Origin: Nocardia higoensis
Lineage (GTDB): Bacteria > Actinomycetota > Actinomycetes > Mycobacteriales > Mycobacteriaceae
Direction: 5' to 3'
Assembly: GCF_015477835.1 (NCBI RefSeq)
Contig: NZ_JADLQN010000001.1
Coordinates: 2,418,001-2,482,000 of the forward strand
Length of the DNA stretch: 64,000 nucleotides
The notes beneath the pieces were generated by a model. It did no database searches. It was not told the origin of the DNA and saw only the letters and a list, made by a program, of their open reading frames with translations. The position numbers and the translations under genes were made by a program. Shown here piece after piece: positions 1 to 8,818 of this stretch. Position 1 is the stretch's first letter, and each line of letters opens with the position of its first letter.

Positions 1-63
1 GGCGCCACGCTCACCGCCTGGCTTCGGCGCACCGGAAAGCAGACCGCCGGGCGCGTGGGCTGA
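1..63 (+). CDS. C-terminal end of an unidentified protein (partial)
   Basis: An open frame runs from the window edge to a TGA at 61-63 and encodes about 20 residues ending in GRVG. Its third-position G/C preference resembles the neighbouring genes, so it is probably the tail of a plus-strand gene that lies mostly outside the window. It ends 18 bp before the 3' end of the convergent DUF6319-like gene. The short basic tail does not allow a family call. Confidence 0.4.
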   Translation, partial: GATLTAWLRRTGKQTAGRVG

Positions 64-81
64 ACACGCCGGGGCGCGGGA

Positions 82-831
82 TCAGGAGTCGAGGTCCTCG
101 AGTGCGCGCTTGGCGGCTTCCAGCTCGGCCTGCAGCTGCGCGACCTTCGCCAGCTGCGCTTCCCTGGCAGCGTCGAGGATGCCGGCGACGACCTCGGCGA
201 CCTCCGGGTGCAGCAGCTTGGCGGCCTGGGCGACGGCGGCGCTGCTCACCGGCAGACCGCGCACCGACCGCTTCTTGCCGGTGACGACCTCCACGGTCCA
301 TTCGCCGTCGGCGGTGCCTGCCAGGGTGACCGACACCTCGGGCGCCTTCGCCTTGCGGGCCGGGGCCTTCGCGGCCTTGGCGGCGGGCCTGCTCGACGCG
401 GCCGGGTCCGGTGCGGGCGCAGCGGTTTTCGCGGGCTGAGTCTTCGCGGCGTCCTGGGCGGGACGCGGCGCGCTCTCCTTGGCCACGGGTGCGCTCGTCG
501 GGCTCGGCGGCTGGGTCACAGGGGTTTCCTTTCTCGGCGCGGGCTCGGCCCGCCCGGGTGCGGCGGCCGCCTTCTCGCGAGGCGGCTTGGTGACGGTCAC
601 TTCGACCGGGGAGAACGACAGCACGTCCCTGGAACCGGTGGGACGCACCTGCAAGAAGTCGCCCTCGGCCGGATCACCGAGTGCCACAACCTTTCCCGAC
701 CGTCCTTCGGCCACCCCGACGGCGGCGGCGGTGAACCACACCATCGGTGGGCGGCCCGCCGCGATCTCCGCGGCGATGTGCTGTATCTCGCTGTCCGACA
801 ACGGCGTGGGCTTGTTTCGCGGTGAGGGCAT
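82..831 (-). CDS. DUF6319-like conserved actinobacterial protein
   Basis: The product is 249 aa with no signal peptide or membrane segment. It has three parts: a conserved N-terminal part (about residues 1-75), an Ala/Pro/Lys-rich linker (about 80-165), and a C-terminal part (about 166-249) that ends in an Ala/Glu/Lys-rich segment likely to form a coiled coil. The start at 831 has GGAG 5 nt upstream. The layout resembles proteins annotated DUF6319 in Nocardia, from memory. Function is unknown. The gene is convergent with the partial gene at the left edge and divergent from the alcohol dehydrogenase. Confidence 0.65.
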   Translation of the reverse strand: MPSPRNKPTPLSDSEIQHIAAEIAAGRPPMVWFTAAAVGVAEGRSGKVVALGDPAEGDFLQVRPTGSRDVLSFSPVEVTVTKPPREKAAAAPGRAEPAPRKETPVTQPPSPTSAPVAKESAPRPAQDAAKTQPAKTAAPAPDPAASSRPAAKAAKAPARKAKAPEVSVTLAGTADGEWTVEVVTGKKRSVRGLPVSSAAVAQAAKLLHPEVAEVVAGILDAAREAQLAKVAQLQAELEAAKRALEDLDS

Positions 832-1000
832 GGGGACTCCGGACGATCATGGGACGGCTGCGTGCCCCAGATGATGCCGCACGACACCGACAGCGCGCAC
901 AGGCGGCGGGTGCGAGCGCCTCTTCCGGTCCCTGGCGCCGCCCCCGCGAACACTGTTAACTTATTGCCCACGTCACATTCGCGCAAGGACGATCCTATTG

Positions 1001-2041
1001 ATGCACGCACTTCAGGTGACCGGACCGGGCACCCTCGAGCTTCGCACGGTGCCGGTCCCCGACATCGGCCCCGCCGAAGTGTTGTTGCGCGTGGGCGCGG
1101 CAGGCATCTGTCATTCCGATCTGCGCATCGTCACGCTGACAGAGCCGCGGTGCGCCGAACCGTTCACCCTCGGCCACGAGATCTCGGGCACCGTCGAGGC
1201 GGTCGGCGCCGCGGTCGCGACACCGGTGGTCGGCGCCCGGGGAGTGGTGTATCCGTGCTGGTCGTGCGGTGTGTGCCGAGAGTGCCTGCGCGGGAACGAG
1301 AATGTCTGTCTCGCCGCCGGTCGCGCCGCCATCCCGCCCTGCCCCGGACTCGACCGGGACGGCGGGATGGCGGAGTACGTGCGCATCCCGGCACGCGCCT
1401 TCGTACCGATCGGCGACCTCGATGTGCTGCAGGCCGCGCCGCTGGCCGATGCCGCGCTGACCAGCTATCACGCTGTCGCCGGAGCCAGGGACCAGTTGCT
1501 GCCCGGGGCGACGGCCGTGGTCATCGGCGTCGGCGGTCTGGGGCACATGGCGGTACAGATCCTCGCCGCCACCACGGCGGCGAGGATCGTCGCGGTGGAT
1601 GTCAGCGAGGACAAGCTGGCCCTGGCGACGGCCAACGGCGCGGACGAGGGCGTGGTGATCGACGACGACACCGCCGCGAGGATCCTGGACAGCACCGGCG
1701 GGCGTGGCGCCGAAGCGGTGTTCGACTTCGTCGGCGTCGACCAGACGGTCCGGCTGGCGGTGGAGTCGGTGGCGCCCAACGGCGCCTACCGAATGATCGG
1801 ACTCGGTGGCGGCGCCCCGGAGATCACCTCGGCGCCCGCGGGCAAGGCGGGCTGGCCGTGGGGCGCGTCCGTGCGCAAGTCCTACGGCGGCACCCGCTCG
1901 GACCTGGTCGAATCCATCGCCTTGGCGCAGTCGGGCAAATTGCACGTCGAGGTCGAACCCTACGAACTCACCGACGGCCGCGAAGCCCTGGACCGGCTCG
2001 ATCGCGGCCTGGTACGCGGGCGGGCGGTGCTGGTGCCGTGA
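1001..2041 (+). CDS. Zinc-dependent alcohol dehydrogenase (MDR family)
   Basis: This 346-aa medium-chain dehydrogenase probably oxidises an alcohol or reduces an aldehyde with NAD(H) in the cytosol. The catalytic zinc ligands Cys37 and His59-Glu60 (GHE) are present. So is the structural-zinc quartet Cys89, Cys92, Cys95 and Cys103, spaced C-x2-C-x2-C-x7-C. A Rossmann motif GVGGLG lies near residue 170. ATG at 1001 is chosen because AAGGA lies 11 nt upstream; a TTG directly before it (998) is the alternative. The acyl-CoA synthetase follows 39 bp downstream on the same strand, which suggests a shared catabolic role. The substrate cannot be read from the sequence. Confidence 0.88.
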   Translation: MHALQVTGPGTLELRTVPVPDIGPAEVLLRVGAAGICHSDLRIVTLTEPRCAEPFTLGHEISGTVEAVGAAVATPVVGARGVVYPCWSCGVCRECLRGNENVCLAAGRAAIPPCPGLDRDGGMAEYVRIPARAFVPIGDLDVLQAAPLADAALTSYHAVAGARDQLLPGATAVVIGVGGLGHMAVQILAATTAARIVAVDVSEDKLALATANGADEGVVIDDDTAARILDSTGGRGAEAVFDFVGVDQTVRLAVESVAPNGAYRMIGLGGGAPEITSAPAGKAGWPWGASVRKSYGGTRSDLVESIALAQSGKLHVEVEPYELTDGREALDRLDRGLVRGRAVLVP

Positions 2042-2080
2042 CCGCCGTCGGTACACACAGCGAATGCGAAGGGTGGCACG

Positions 2081-3961
2081 ATGCCGAACCCCACTGACCC
2101 GGCTCCCTCCGGCCCGGCTTCTGAATCGCCGCACTCCAGCGGGGCGCATTCGACGCCGTATCCGACCATGCCGTGTTCGACCATGCCGCAGCCGTCCATC
2201 GAGCCGGAACTCGCGGCGTCGCGTTCGCGCGCGACGGGTCCCGCCGCGACGGCGGACGCCGACCGGCAGGGGTTGCGTGCCGAGTTGGTCGCCCGGCTGA
2301 CCGGCCCAGGCGAGCCGTTCGAACTCGGGTCCGAGGATGTCCTCGGTGTGCCGCTGCGCGTGTTCCGGCGCAGGCACCGCTCGCTGCGCGCGGTTCTCAC
2401 CGAGTCGGCGCGGCTGGGCGAACGCGAATACCTGGTCGACGGCGAACGGCGTATCACCTATGTCGACCATCTCGCCGAGGTGGCGGCGCTGGCCGTCGCG
2501 CTGCGGGAGCGATACGGCGTCGGCAAGGGCGACCGGGTCGCGATCCTGGCCGCCAACTGCCCCGAATGGGTGGAGGTGTTCTGGGCCTGCCAGTGCCTCG
2601 GCGCCGTCGCCGTCGGCTACAACGCCTGGTGGACGCCCAGGGAGATCGCCTACGCCCTCGACCACACCCGCCCTGCCGTGCTGGTTGCCGACGCCGCGCG
2701 CGCCGAGCGTCTCGCCGAGGTCGACCACGCGGTTCCGGTGCTGAGCGTCGAGCACGACGTGCCCGCGCTGTCGGCGGACTACGCCGGGGCCGGTCTCCCC
2801 GACACCGCTGTGGCGGAGGACGACCCGGCCGTCGTCCTCTACACCAGCGGCACCAGTGGCCGCCCGAAGGGCGCCACCCACTCGCACCGCAATCTGATCG
2901 CGGTCATCGACCATCACCGGTTCAACGACGCGCTGGCCGCCGCGTTCGTCGGCCGCGTGCACGACGGCGCCCCCATGGGCAGGCGCTTCCTGCTCACCTC
3001 CCCGCTGTTCCACATCGCCAGCCTGCACAACCTGGTGCTGCCCCGGATGGCGACCGGCGACACCGCCGTCCTCTATCGCGGCGCGTTCGACGGCGAGCGG
3101 GTGGCGAGCCTGATCGAACGCGAGCGCATCACCAACTGGGGCGCCATGCCGACGATGGTGCACCGACTGCTCGCCGCGCAGGTCGAGCGTCATGATCTGT
3201 CCTCGCTGACCTCGCTGTCGCTGAACTCCGCCCCCTCCCCCGCCGCCCTGCACCAGCGGTTGCGCGAGCGGATCCCGGTCGCGCGCACGGCGCTGTCCAC
3301 CAGTTACGGCATGACCGAATGCGCCACCGCCGCCACCCTCGCCACCCCTGCCGAACTGGCCGAGTTCCCCGACACCGTCGGCAGGCCGATCATCGGAGTG
3401 GAACTCGACATCCGCGACGGGAACGGCGAGCCCGCGGGCGAGGGCGTCGAGGGCGAGGTCTGGGTGCGCGGTCCTTACGTCATGCTCGGCTACTGGGAAG
3501 ACCCGGCCGCCACCGCCGCCGCGATCACCGCCGATCGGTGGCTGCGCACCGGTGACCTCGGTACGGTCGACAACGGCATGCTCCGTCTGTCCGGCAGGCG
3601 CTCGGACCTGATCCTGCGCGGCGGGGAGAACATCTACCCGACCGAGGTGGAGCATTGTCTCGACGAGCATCCCGCGGTCGTGGAGTGCGCGGTGGTCGGC
3701 CTGCCCGACGACGATCTCGGTCAGCAGGTCGCCGCAGTCGTCGTGGTGCGTGACACCGACTGCACCGAGGACGCAGCCGCCGCGGACTCCCCCGTCGAGG
3801 ACTCCCCCGTCGAGGCCGAAGAACTGCGCGCGTTCGCCGCCGAGCGACTGGCCTACTACAAGGTGCCCGCTCGGTGGCGGATCACCACCGTCCCCCTGCC
3901 GCGCAACGCGACCGGCAAAGTCGTGCGCGCGGGCCTGGCCGAAACATTCACCGCCCTCTGA
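2081..3961 (+). CDS. Acyl-CoA synthetase, AMP-binding (FadD-like)
   Basis: This 626-aa member of the ANL superfamily probably activates a carboxylic acid to its CoA thioester through an acyl-adenylate. Visible motifs are the P-loop [11 protein letters not shown] near residue 254, the SYGMTE motif near 407, the hinge region with GRRSD near 505, and the C-terminal catalytic lysine in NATGKVVRA. The first 50 or so residues are Pro/Ser/Ala-rich and not typical of the family. The start is still supported by GAAGGGTGG about 5 nt upstream. The stop overlaps the ribosome binding site of the next gene, so the two are probably co-transcribed. The substrate is unknown. Confidence 0.88.
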   Translation: MPNPTDPAPSGPASESPHSSGAHSTPYPTMPCSTMPQPSIEPELAASRSRATGPAATADADRQGLRAELVARLTGPGEPFELGSEDVLGVPLRVFRRRHRSLRAVLTESARLGEREYLVDGERRITYVDHLAEVAALAVALRERYGVGKGDRVAILAANCPEWVEVFWACQCLGAVAVGYNAWWTPREIAYALDHTRPAVLVADAARAERLAEVDHAVPVLSVEHDVPALSADYAGAGLPDTAVAEDDPAVVLYTSGTSGRPKGATHSHRNLIAVIDHHRFNDALAAAFVGRVHDGAPMGRRFLLTSPLFHIASLHNLVLPRMATGDTAVLYRGAFDGERVASLIERERITNWGAMPTMVHRLLAAQVERHDLSSLTSLSLNSAPSPAALHQRLRERIPVARTALSTSYGMTECATAATLATPAELAEFPDTVGRPIIGVELDIRDGNGEPAGEGVEGEVWVRGPYVMLGYWEDPAATAAAITADRWLRTGDLGTVDNGMLRLSGRRSDLILRGGENIYPTEVEHCLDEHPAVVECAVVGLPDDDLGQQVAAVVVVRDTDCTEDAAAADSPVEDSPVEAEELRAFAAERLAYYKVPARWRITTVPLPRNATGKVVRAGLAETFTAL

Positions 3962-3974
3962 GGATCGGATCACC

Positions 3975-5711
3975 ATGTACGACACCATCATCGAGAACGC
4001 CCGCTGGTTCGACGGCACCGGTGCGCCCTCGGCGATCCGCCACATCGGGCTGCGCGACGGCCGGGTCGCCTCGGTCTCGGCCGCGCCGCTGGACAAAACC
4101 GGCTGCCCGCGCATCATCGACGGCACCGGCAAATGGGTCCTGCCCGGCATGCTCGACATCCACACCCACTACGACGTCGAGATCCTCGGCTCCCCCGCAC
4201 TGACCGAATCGCTGCGGCACGGGATCACCACCGTGCTGATCGGGTCCTGTTCCATCTCCACGGTGCACGTGGGCGCCGAGACCGCGGGCGATCTGTTCGG
4301 CCGGGTGGAGGCGATCCCGCGCGGCCATGTCATCGACGCCGTCGACAGATTCAAGTCCTGGACCAGCGCGGCCGAGTACGCGACAGCACTCGAGCAACTG
4401 CCGCTGGGCCCGAACGTGGCGGCGTTCATCGGGCATTCCGACATGCGCGCGGCCGCCATGGGCCTGGACCGCGCCACGCGCTCGGACGTACGCCCGAACG
4501 CCGCCGAACTGGACACCATGGCGCGGTGGCTGTCCGAAGCGCTCGACGCGGGCTTCGTCGGCATGTCGTCACAGCAGTTGCGCTTCGACAAGCTCGACGG
4601 GGAATTCTGCCGCTCGCGCACCCTTCCGTCGACGTTCGCGCCCGCCAGGGAGAAGCGCAGGCTCACCTCGATTCTGCGCAAGCGCGGCCGGGTGCTCCAA
4701 GGCGGACCGGACGCCTCGCGGCCGCACACCATCGCCGTGATGGCGGCCACCAGCCTGGGGCTGTGGCGCAGGTCGTTGAAGGTCAGCCTGCTCTCGGCCG
4801 CCGATCTCAAGGCGCTGCCGGTGATCCGGATCTTCGCGGTGATGTCGAAGGTGCTCAACGGTCTCGGGGCGAACTTCCGCTGGCAGCATCTGCCGGTGCC
4901 GTTCGAGGTCTACGCCGATGGCATCGACTTGGTCATCTTCGAAGAATTCGGTTCCGGCGCGGCCGCCATGCACCTGTCCCACCAGGTCGAGCAGCGCCGC
5001 GAGATGCTCGCCGACCCGCGGTACCGGCGGCGCTTCCGCAAGGACTACGACAAGAAGTTCGGCCCGCGGGTCTGGCACCGCGACTTCTTCGACGCCGAGA
5101 TCGTCGCCTGCCCCGATCCCGCGGTGGTCGGCAAGTCCTTCGGCCAGGTCGGTCTCGATCGCGGCGGGCTGCATCCGGTGGACGCCTTCCTCGACCTCGT
5201 CGTCGAGCACGGCGAGAAGCTGCGTTGGCGGACCACCATCTCCGGGCACCGACCCGAGATGCTCGACCGTCTGGCGGCCGACCCCGGCGTGCAGATGGGT
5301 TTCTCGGACGCGGGCGCGCACCTGCGCAACATGGCCTTCTACAACTTCGGGCTGCGGTTCCTGCGGCGGATGCGCGACGCCGAGCAGGCGGGCCGCCCGG
5401 TGCTGTCGATGGAACGCGCCGTGCACCGGCTGACCGGCGAACTCGCCGAGTGGTACGGCATCGACGCGGGCCGGTTGCGCGAAGGCGACCGCGCCGATCT
5501 GGTGCTGCTCGATCCGGCCCACCTCGACGCGGAGCTGGACGCCTACGCCGAGGCGCCGGTCGCGCAGTACGGCGGCCTCGAGCGCATGGTCAACCGCGAC
5601 GACGCCGCGGTCGAGGCCGTGTTCGTCGGCGGTGAGTACGTCTTCGGCAACGGCGTCGCCGCGGAGACGCTGGGGGTCCGGCGCACCGGGCAGTTCCTGC
5701 GCGCGCGGTGA
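3975..5711 (+). CDS. Amidohydrolase, N-acyl-D-amino-acid deacylase type
   Basis: This 578-aa metal-dependent hydrolase belongs to the D-aminoacylase group of the amidohydrolase superfamily. It opens with the family pattern: an N-terminal beta domain, then PGMLDIHTHYD with metal-ligand histidines 63 and 65. Near residue 455 it has the SDAGAH motif that carries the catalytic aspartate. A C-terminal beta segment (GDRADLVLLDP) completes the fold. ATG 3975 has GAGGA about 11 nt upstream, and that site overlaps the stop of the acyl-CoA synthetase. The frame is open further upstream to 3750, but that part is out-of-frame translation of the previous gene. The substrate is probably an N-acyl or cyclic amide compound. 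Confidence 0.82.
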   Translation: MYDTIIENARWFDGTGAPSAIRHIGLRDGRVASVSAAPLDKTGCPRIIDGTGKWVLPGMLDIHTHYDVEILGSPALTESLRHGITTVLIGSCSISTVHVGAETAGDLFGRVEAIPRGHVIDAVDRFKSWTSAAEYATALEQLPLGPNVAAFIGHSDMRAAAMGLDRATRSDVRPNAAELDTMARWLSEALDAGFVGMSSQQLRFDKLDGEFCRSRTLPSTFAPAREKRRLTSILRKRGRVLQGGPDASRPHTIAVMAATSLGLWRRSLKVSLLSAADLKALPVIRIFAVMSKVLNGLGANFRWQHLPVPFEVYADGIDLVIFEEFGSGAAAMHLSHQVEQRREMLADPRYRRRFRKDYDKKFGPRVWHRDFFDAEIVACPDPAVVGKSFGQVGLDRGGLHPVDAFLDLVVEHGEKLRWRTTISGHRPEMLDRLAADPGVQMGFSDAGAHLRNMAFYNFGLRFLRRMRDAEQAGRPVLSMERAVHRLTGELAEWYGIDAGRLREGDRADLVLLDPAHLDAELDAYAEAPVAQYGGLERMVNRDDAAVEAVFVGGEYVFGNGVAAETLGVRRTGQFLRAR

Positions 5712-5795
5712 CCCGCCGCCGACCTCGGTGTGTTTGACAGGTCCGGACCAGGGAATCCGCCCCGGGATAAACCACCGAGGAAGGGGTGACGTTCC

Positions 5796-6893
5796 ATGTT
5801 GCTGCGCCGACTTGCCCGACCGCTGCTGGCGACCGCTTTCGTCTACGACGGGGTCGACACGCTGATGAACCCCGAGCCGCGCGCCAAAGCCGCGGCCGCG
5901 CTTCCCGAGAGCGTGGCGAGCAGGCTGCCCGCCGACCCGGACACCGTCATCAAGGTCAACGCCGTAGCGCAGGTCTCCGGCGGTGTGCTGTTGGCGCTCA
6001 ACAAGGCACCACGGTTGGCTTCGATCGTGCTGGCCGCTTCGGTGCTGCCTTCGACGGTCACCCAGCAGAACTTCTGGGCCGAGCCGGACCCGGACAAGAA
6101 GCTCGCCAAACGCACGGCGTTCCTCAAGGACGTGAGTCTGCTCGGTGGCCTGCTCATCGCCGGGGCCGACACCGAAGGCAAGCCGTCGCTCGGCTGGCGC
6201 GGGAAGCGGGCCGCCCGCAGCGCCGCCGCCACCGTCTCCGCCGCCCTGCCCTTCGGGGCGAGCGCGAGCGCGGGCACCGGGGAGGCGCTGCAGCACTACG
6301 CGCACGACGCCGCCGAGCGGGCGAAGGAACTCGGCACGGTCGCCGCGGCCAAAGGATCCGAGCTCGCCGAGACCGTCCAGACGCACGGCCCCGAATGGGC
6401 CGCGGCCGCCAAGGAGCGCGGCGCGGCCCTGGTCGGCGTGGCGAAGGAACGCGCGGTCCCGTTGGCCGAGACCGCCAGGGAACGCACCGCACCGCTGGCG
6501 CTCACCGCCAGGGAGCGTGGGGCGGAATTCGCCGAAGTCGCCAGGCATCGTGGCGCCGAACTGGCCGAGGTGGCCAGGCATCGCGGCGCCGAACTGGCCG
6601 ACGTGGCCAAGGAACGCGGCGCCGAACTCGGCGACCGCGGCAAACATCGCGGCGCGGAACTGGGCAGCCTGGCCAGGCACCGCGGCGCCGGGCTCGCCGA
6701 GGTCGCCAAGGAACGCGGCGCCGAACTCGGCGACCTGGCGAAGCATCGCGGCGCGGAACTGAGCGACCGCGCCAGGCACCGCGGCGCCGCGCTCGCCGAC
6801 GTGGCCAAGGAACGCGGCGCCGAACTCGGCGACCGGACGAAGCGACGGGCCGGTGGCACCAAGCGACGGGGGAGCTTGTTCGGACGCGGCTGA
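5796..6893 (+). CDS. DoxX-like protein with thirteen 11-residue C-terminal repeats
   Basis: The product is 365 aa. Residues 1-150 resemble the DoxX family: short hydrophobic helices and a motif around GVDTLMNP. Residues 206-348 are thirteen consecutive 11-residue units, typified by KERGAELGDLA and RHRGAELAEVA, with no gap between units. A looser repeat lies just before them. The tail is very basic (KRRAGGTKRR, ending GRG). ATG 5796 has GAGGAAGGGG 9 nt upstream. The 11-residue period suggests a long amphipathic helix that could lie along a membrane or self-associate; that is inference. Mycobacterial and nocardial DoxX relatives are usually shorter. The gene stands alone, 84 bp after the amidohydrolase. 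Confidence 0.8.
   Translation: MLLRRLARPLLATAFVYDGVDTLMNPEPRAKAAAALPESVASRLPADPDTVIKVNAVAQVSGGVLLALNKAPRLASIVLAASVLPSTVTQQNFWAEPDPDKKLAKRTAFLKDVSLLGGLLIAGADTEGKPSLGWRGKRAARSAAATVSAALPFGASASAGTGEALQHYAHDAAERAKELGTVAAAKGSELAETVQTHGPEWAAAAKERGAALVGVAKERAVPLAETARERTAPLALTARERGAEFAEVARHRGAELAEVARHRGAELADVAKERGAELGDRGKHRGAELGSLARHRGAGLAEVAKERGAELGDLAKHRGAELSDRARHRGAALADVAKERGAELGDRTKRRAGGTKRRGSLFGRG
6411..6839 (+). repeat. Thirteen tandem 33-bp coding repeats
   Basis: The stretch is thirteen in-frame units of exactly 33 bp, starting at 6411 and every 33 bp after that. The consensus peptide is [KR]-[EH]-R-G-A-E-L-x-[DE]-x-A. The Arg-Gly-Ala core is kept in 11 of the 13 units; units 2 and 3 read RAVPL and RTAPL. 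Units differ at synonymous and non-synonymous sites, so the array is not a recent perfect amplification. Confidence 0.9.
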
Positions 6894-6901
6894 GTCGGGG
6901 G

Positions 6902-7489
6902 CTACTCCTGGGCAGCAGGGCGAGCGCGCAGATGGGCGCGCTCGCCCTGTTTGCCGAACAGGCTCAGAAACTCGACTGGATGCTCGTCGGCGGCGCCGAA
7001 CCAGTGCGGCACCCTGGTGTCGAATTCGGCGGCCTCACCGGGGGCCAGAATCAGATCGTGCTCACCGAGGACCATCCGCAACCGGCCGTTGAGCACGTAG
7101 AGCCATTCGTAGCCTTCGTGGGTCTTCGGTTCCGGTACGCGCCTGTCGCTGCCCGCGGGGATGACCAGCTTGTAGGCCTGGATGCCGCCTGCGCGCCTGG
7201 TCAGCGGCAGCATCGTCATCCCGAAACGGGTGACCGGACGCAGGTGGATGCGCGGGTCGCCGGTGGGCGGTGCGCCGACCAGTTCGTCCAGGGTCACGCC
7301 GTGGGCCCTGGCCAGCGGCAGCAGCAGTTCGAGGGTGGGCCGGCGGGTGCCCGATTCCAGCCGTGAGAGCGTGCTCACCGAGATCCCGGTGGCCGCCGAC
7401 AGGTCGTTCAACGTGGTCTCGCGTTGCTTGCGCAGCGCACGCAGCCGCGGCCCCACGGCATCCAACGCGTGATCCAGATCCTCATCCAC
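6902..7489 (-). CDS. XRE-family regulator with C-terminal cupin domain
   Basis: The product is 195 aa. A helix-turn-helix occupies residues 12-70 (LSAATGISVSTLSRLESGTRRPT). A small-molecule-binding cupin barrel spans about 95-180 and includes the EGYEWLYVLNGRLRM strand. This architecture is typical of repressors or activators that respond to a metabolite. The start is GTG at 7489. The neighbouring FAD oxidoreductase is divergent, and the 84-bp spacer carries three TTGCC half-sites next to this start codon. That suggests autoregulation together with control of the oxidoreductase. The ligand is unknown. Confidence 0.9.
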   Translation of the reverse strand: MDEDLDHALDAVGPRLRALRKQRETTLNDLSAATGISVSTLSRLESGTRRPTLELLLPLARAHGVTLDELVGAPPTGDPRIHLRPVTRFGMTMLPLTRRAGGIQAYKLVIPAGSDRRVPEPKTHEGYEWLYVLNGRLRMVLGEHDLILAPGEAAEFDTRVPHWFGAADEHPVEFLSLFGKQGERAHLRARPAAQE

Positions 7490-7498
7490 GGCATCCAG

Positions 7499-7528
7499 TT
7501 TGCCACATCGGCAAATTCAATTGCCGAT
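7499..7528. promoter_or_regulatory. Operator: overlapping TTGCC inverted repeats between xre and oxidoreductase
   Basis: TTTGCC at 7499-7504 pairs with GGCAAA at 7510-7515 (5-nt spacer). ATCGGCAA at 7507-7514 pairs with TTGCCGAT at 7521-7528 (6-nt spacer). Both inverted repeats are perfect and share the central GGCAA. They lie 10 bp upstream of the regulator's GTG and 46 bp upstream of the oxidoreductase ATG. The likely ligand is the adjacent XRE-cupin protein. Confidence 0.7.
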
Positions 7529-7573
7529 TCAGTTCTCGATCCGGGACAGTCGACGACCGAGGAGGTGGTCGAG

Positions 7574-8566
7574 ATGACCGGAAATGGACGAGGACCGTCG
7601 GCGCGGGAGACGGCCGGATACGACGTGGTGGTGATCGGCGGCGCGGCCGCGGGACTGGCGGGCGCACTGACCCTGGCGCGCGCCCGCCGATCGGTGCTGG
7701 TGCTGGACGCGGGCGCGCCGCGCAACCGCTTCGCCGACGGCGTGCACGCCCTGTTCGGGCTGGACGGGATCGCACCCGCGGAGCTTTTCGAGCGGGGGCG
7801 CGCGGATGTGCTGCGCTACGGCGGGCAGATCGAGTCCGGCGAGGTGGTGCGCGCCCACCGGACCGAGGCGGGCTTCGAGGTCACGACGGCCGAGGGACGG
7901 ACCGTGCGCGCCCGCCGTCTGCTCGTGACGACGGGACTGGTCGACGAGTTGCCCGACATCCCCGGCGTGCGGGAGCGGTGGGGCCGCGACGTCGTGCACT
8001 GCCCGTACTGCCACGGCTGGGAGGTGCGCGACCAACCGATCGCCGTACTCGCGACCGGCGCGCACTCGATCCATCAGGCCCAGCTGTTCCGCCAGTGGAG
8101 CGAGGACATCGTGCTGTTCACCCACACCACTGAGCCTCCGGCGGCCGACAAGGCCGAAGAGTTGGCCGCACGTGGCGTACGGGTCGTGCCGGGTGAGATC
8201 GCCGGAGTCGTAGTGGAAGACGACAAGATCACCGGGGTGCGTCTGGTCGGCGGCGAGGTCGTCGCGAGGACGACGGTCGTGGTGGCGCCCCGCATGATGG
8301 CCCGGGCGGAGTTTCTGGCCGACCTCGGCCTGTACCCGGTCGAGCATCCCTCCGGCGCGGGAACCCACATCCCCGCCGACCCGATGGGCGGCGCGACCGC
8401 AGTCGACGGCGTGTGGGTCGCCGGCAACATCACCGACCCCGCCGCACAGGTGGGCCCTTCAGCGGCGGCGGGCGCGAACGCGGCAGCGCGGATCAACGCC
8501 GATCTGGTCGTCGAGGACACCGCGACGGCGGTCGAGGCGGCGCGGCGGGTCCGGCAGCCGATCTGA
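7574..8566 (+). CDS. FAD-dependent oxidoreductase, thioredoxin-reductase-like, with CPYC motif
   Basis: The product is 330 aa. An N-terminal FAD-binding motif GGAAAG is followed by a redox pair Cys143-Pro-Tyr-Cys146 inside HCPYCHGWE. A C-terminal FAD contact motif VWVAGNITD lies near residue 281. The CPxCHG context is the one seen in stand-alone thioredoxin-reductase-like enzymes, including dithiol oxidases such as GliT and DepH. A classic NADPH-binding GxGxxA/G motif is not evident in the middle part, where ATGAHS stands instead. ATG 7574 follows GGAGG at 7561. It is divergent from the XRE-cupin gene and probably under its control. It could be a general disulfide reductase instead. Confidence 0.85.
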   Translation: MTGNGRGPSARETAGYDVVVIGGAAAGLAGALTLARARRSVLVLDAGAPRNRFADGVHALFGLDGIAPAELFERGRADVLRYGGQIESGEVVRAHRTEAGFEVTTAEGRTVRARRLLVTTGLVDELPDIPGVRERWGRDVVHCPYCHGWEVRDQPIAVLATGAHSIHQAQLFRQWSEDIVLFTHTTEPPAADKAEELAARGVRVVPGEIAGVVVEDDKITGVRLVGGEVVARTTVVVAPRMMARAEFLADLGLYPVEHPSGAGTHIPADPMGGATAVDGVWVAGNITDPAAQVGPSAAAGANAAARINADLVVEDTATAVEAARRVRQPI

Positions 8567-8818
8567 CCGGCGGACCCTGGGCTCACCCGAACGACCCTGA
8601 CCGACACCGGAGCGACCGCAACCGATCCGGGCCCACGGCGGCGCCGAATGTCGAGTGGACTCCCGCCCTGAACCCAGCCACGGCGGGGCGGGGTCCGGTT
8701 GGGTGCGACGGCACCGCCGGAGCGCGGGTTCCGCTCATGACTCTCGCCCGGCGGTGCTCCCCACCAGCCCCCGAGTGCCCGGTCGCTCGGTCCGCACGGG
8801 TCACCGACGCCCGGGCTG

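Noticed and set aside
995..4165. A minus-strand open frame of 1056 codons opposite the alcohol dehydrogenase, acyl-CoA synthetase and amidohydrolase genes
   Set aside because: It is antisense to three genes with clear family motifs. Long antisense frames are expected at this GC content. It has no recognisable domain.
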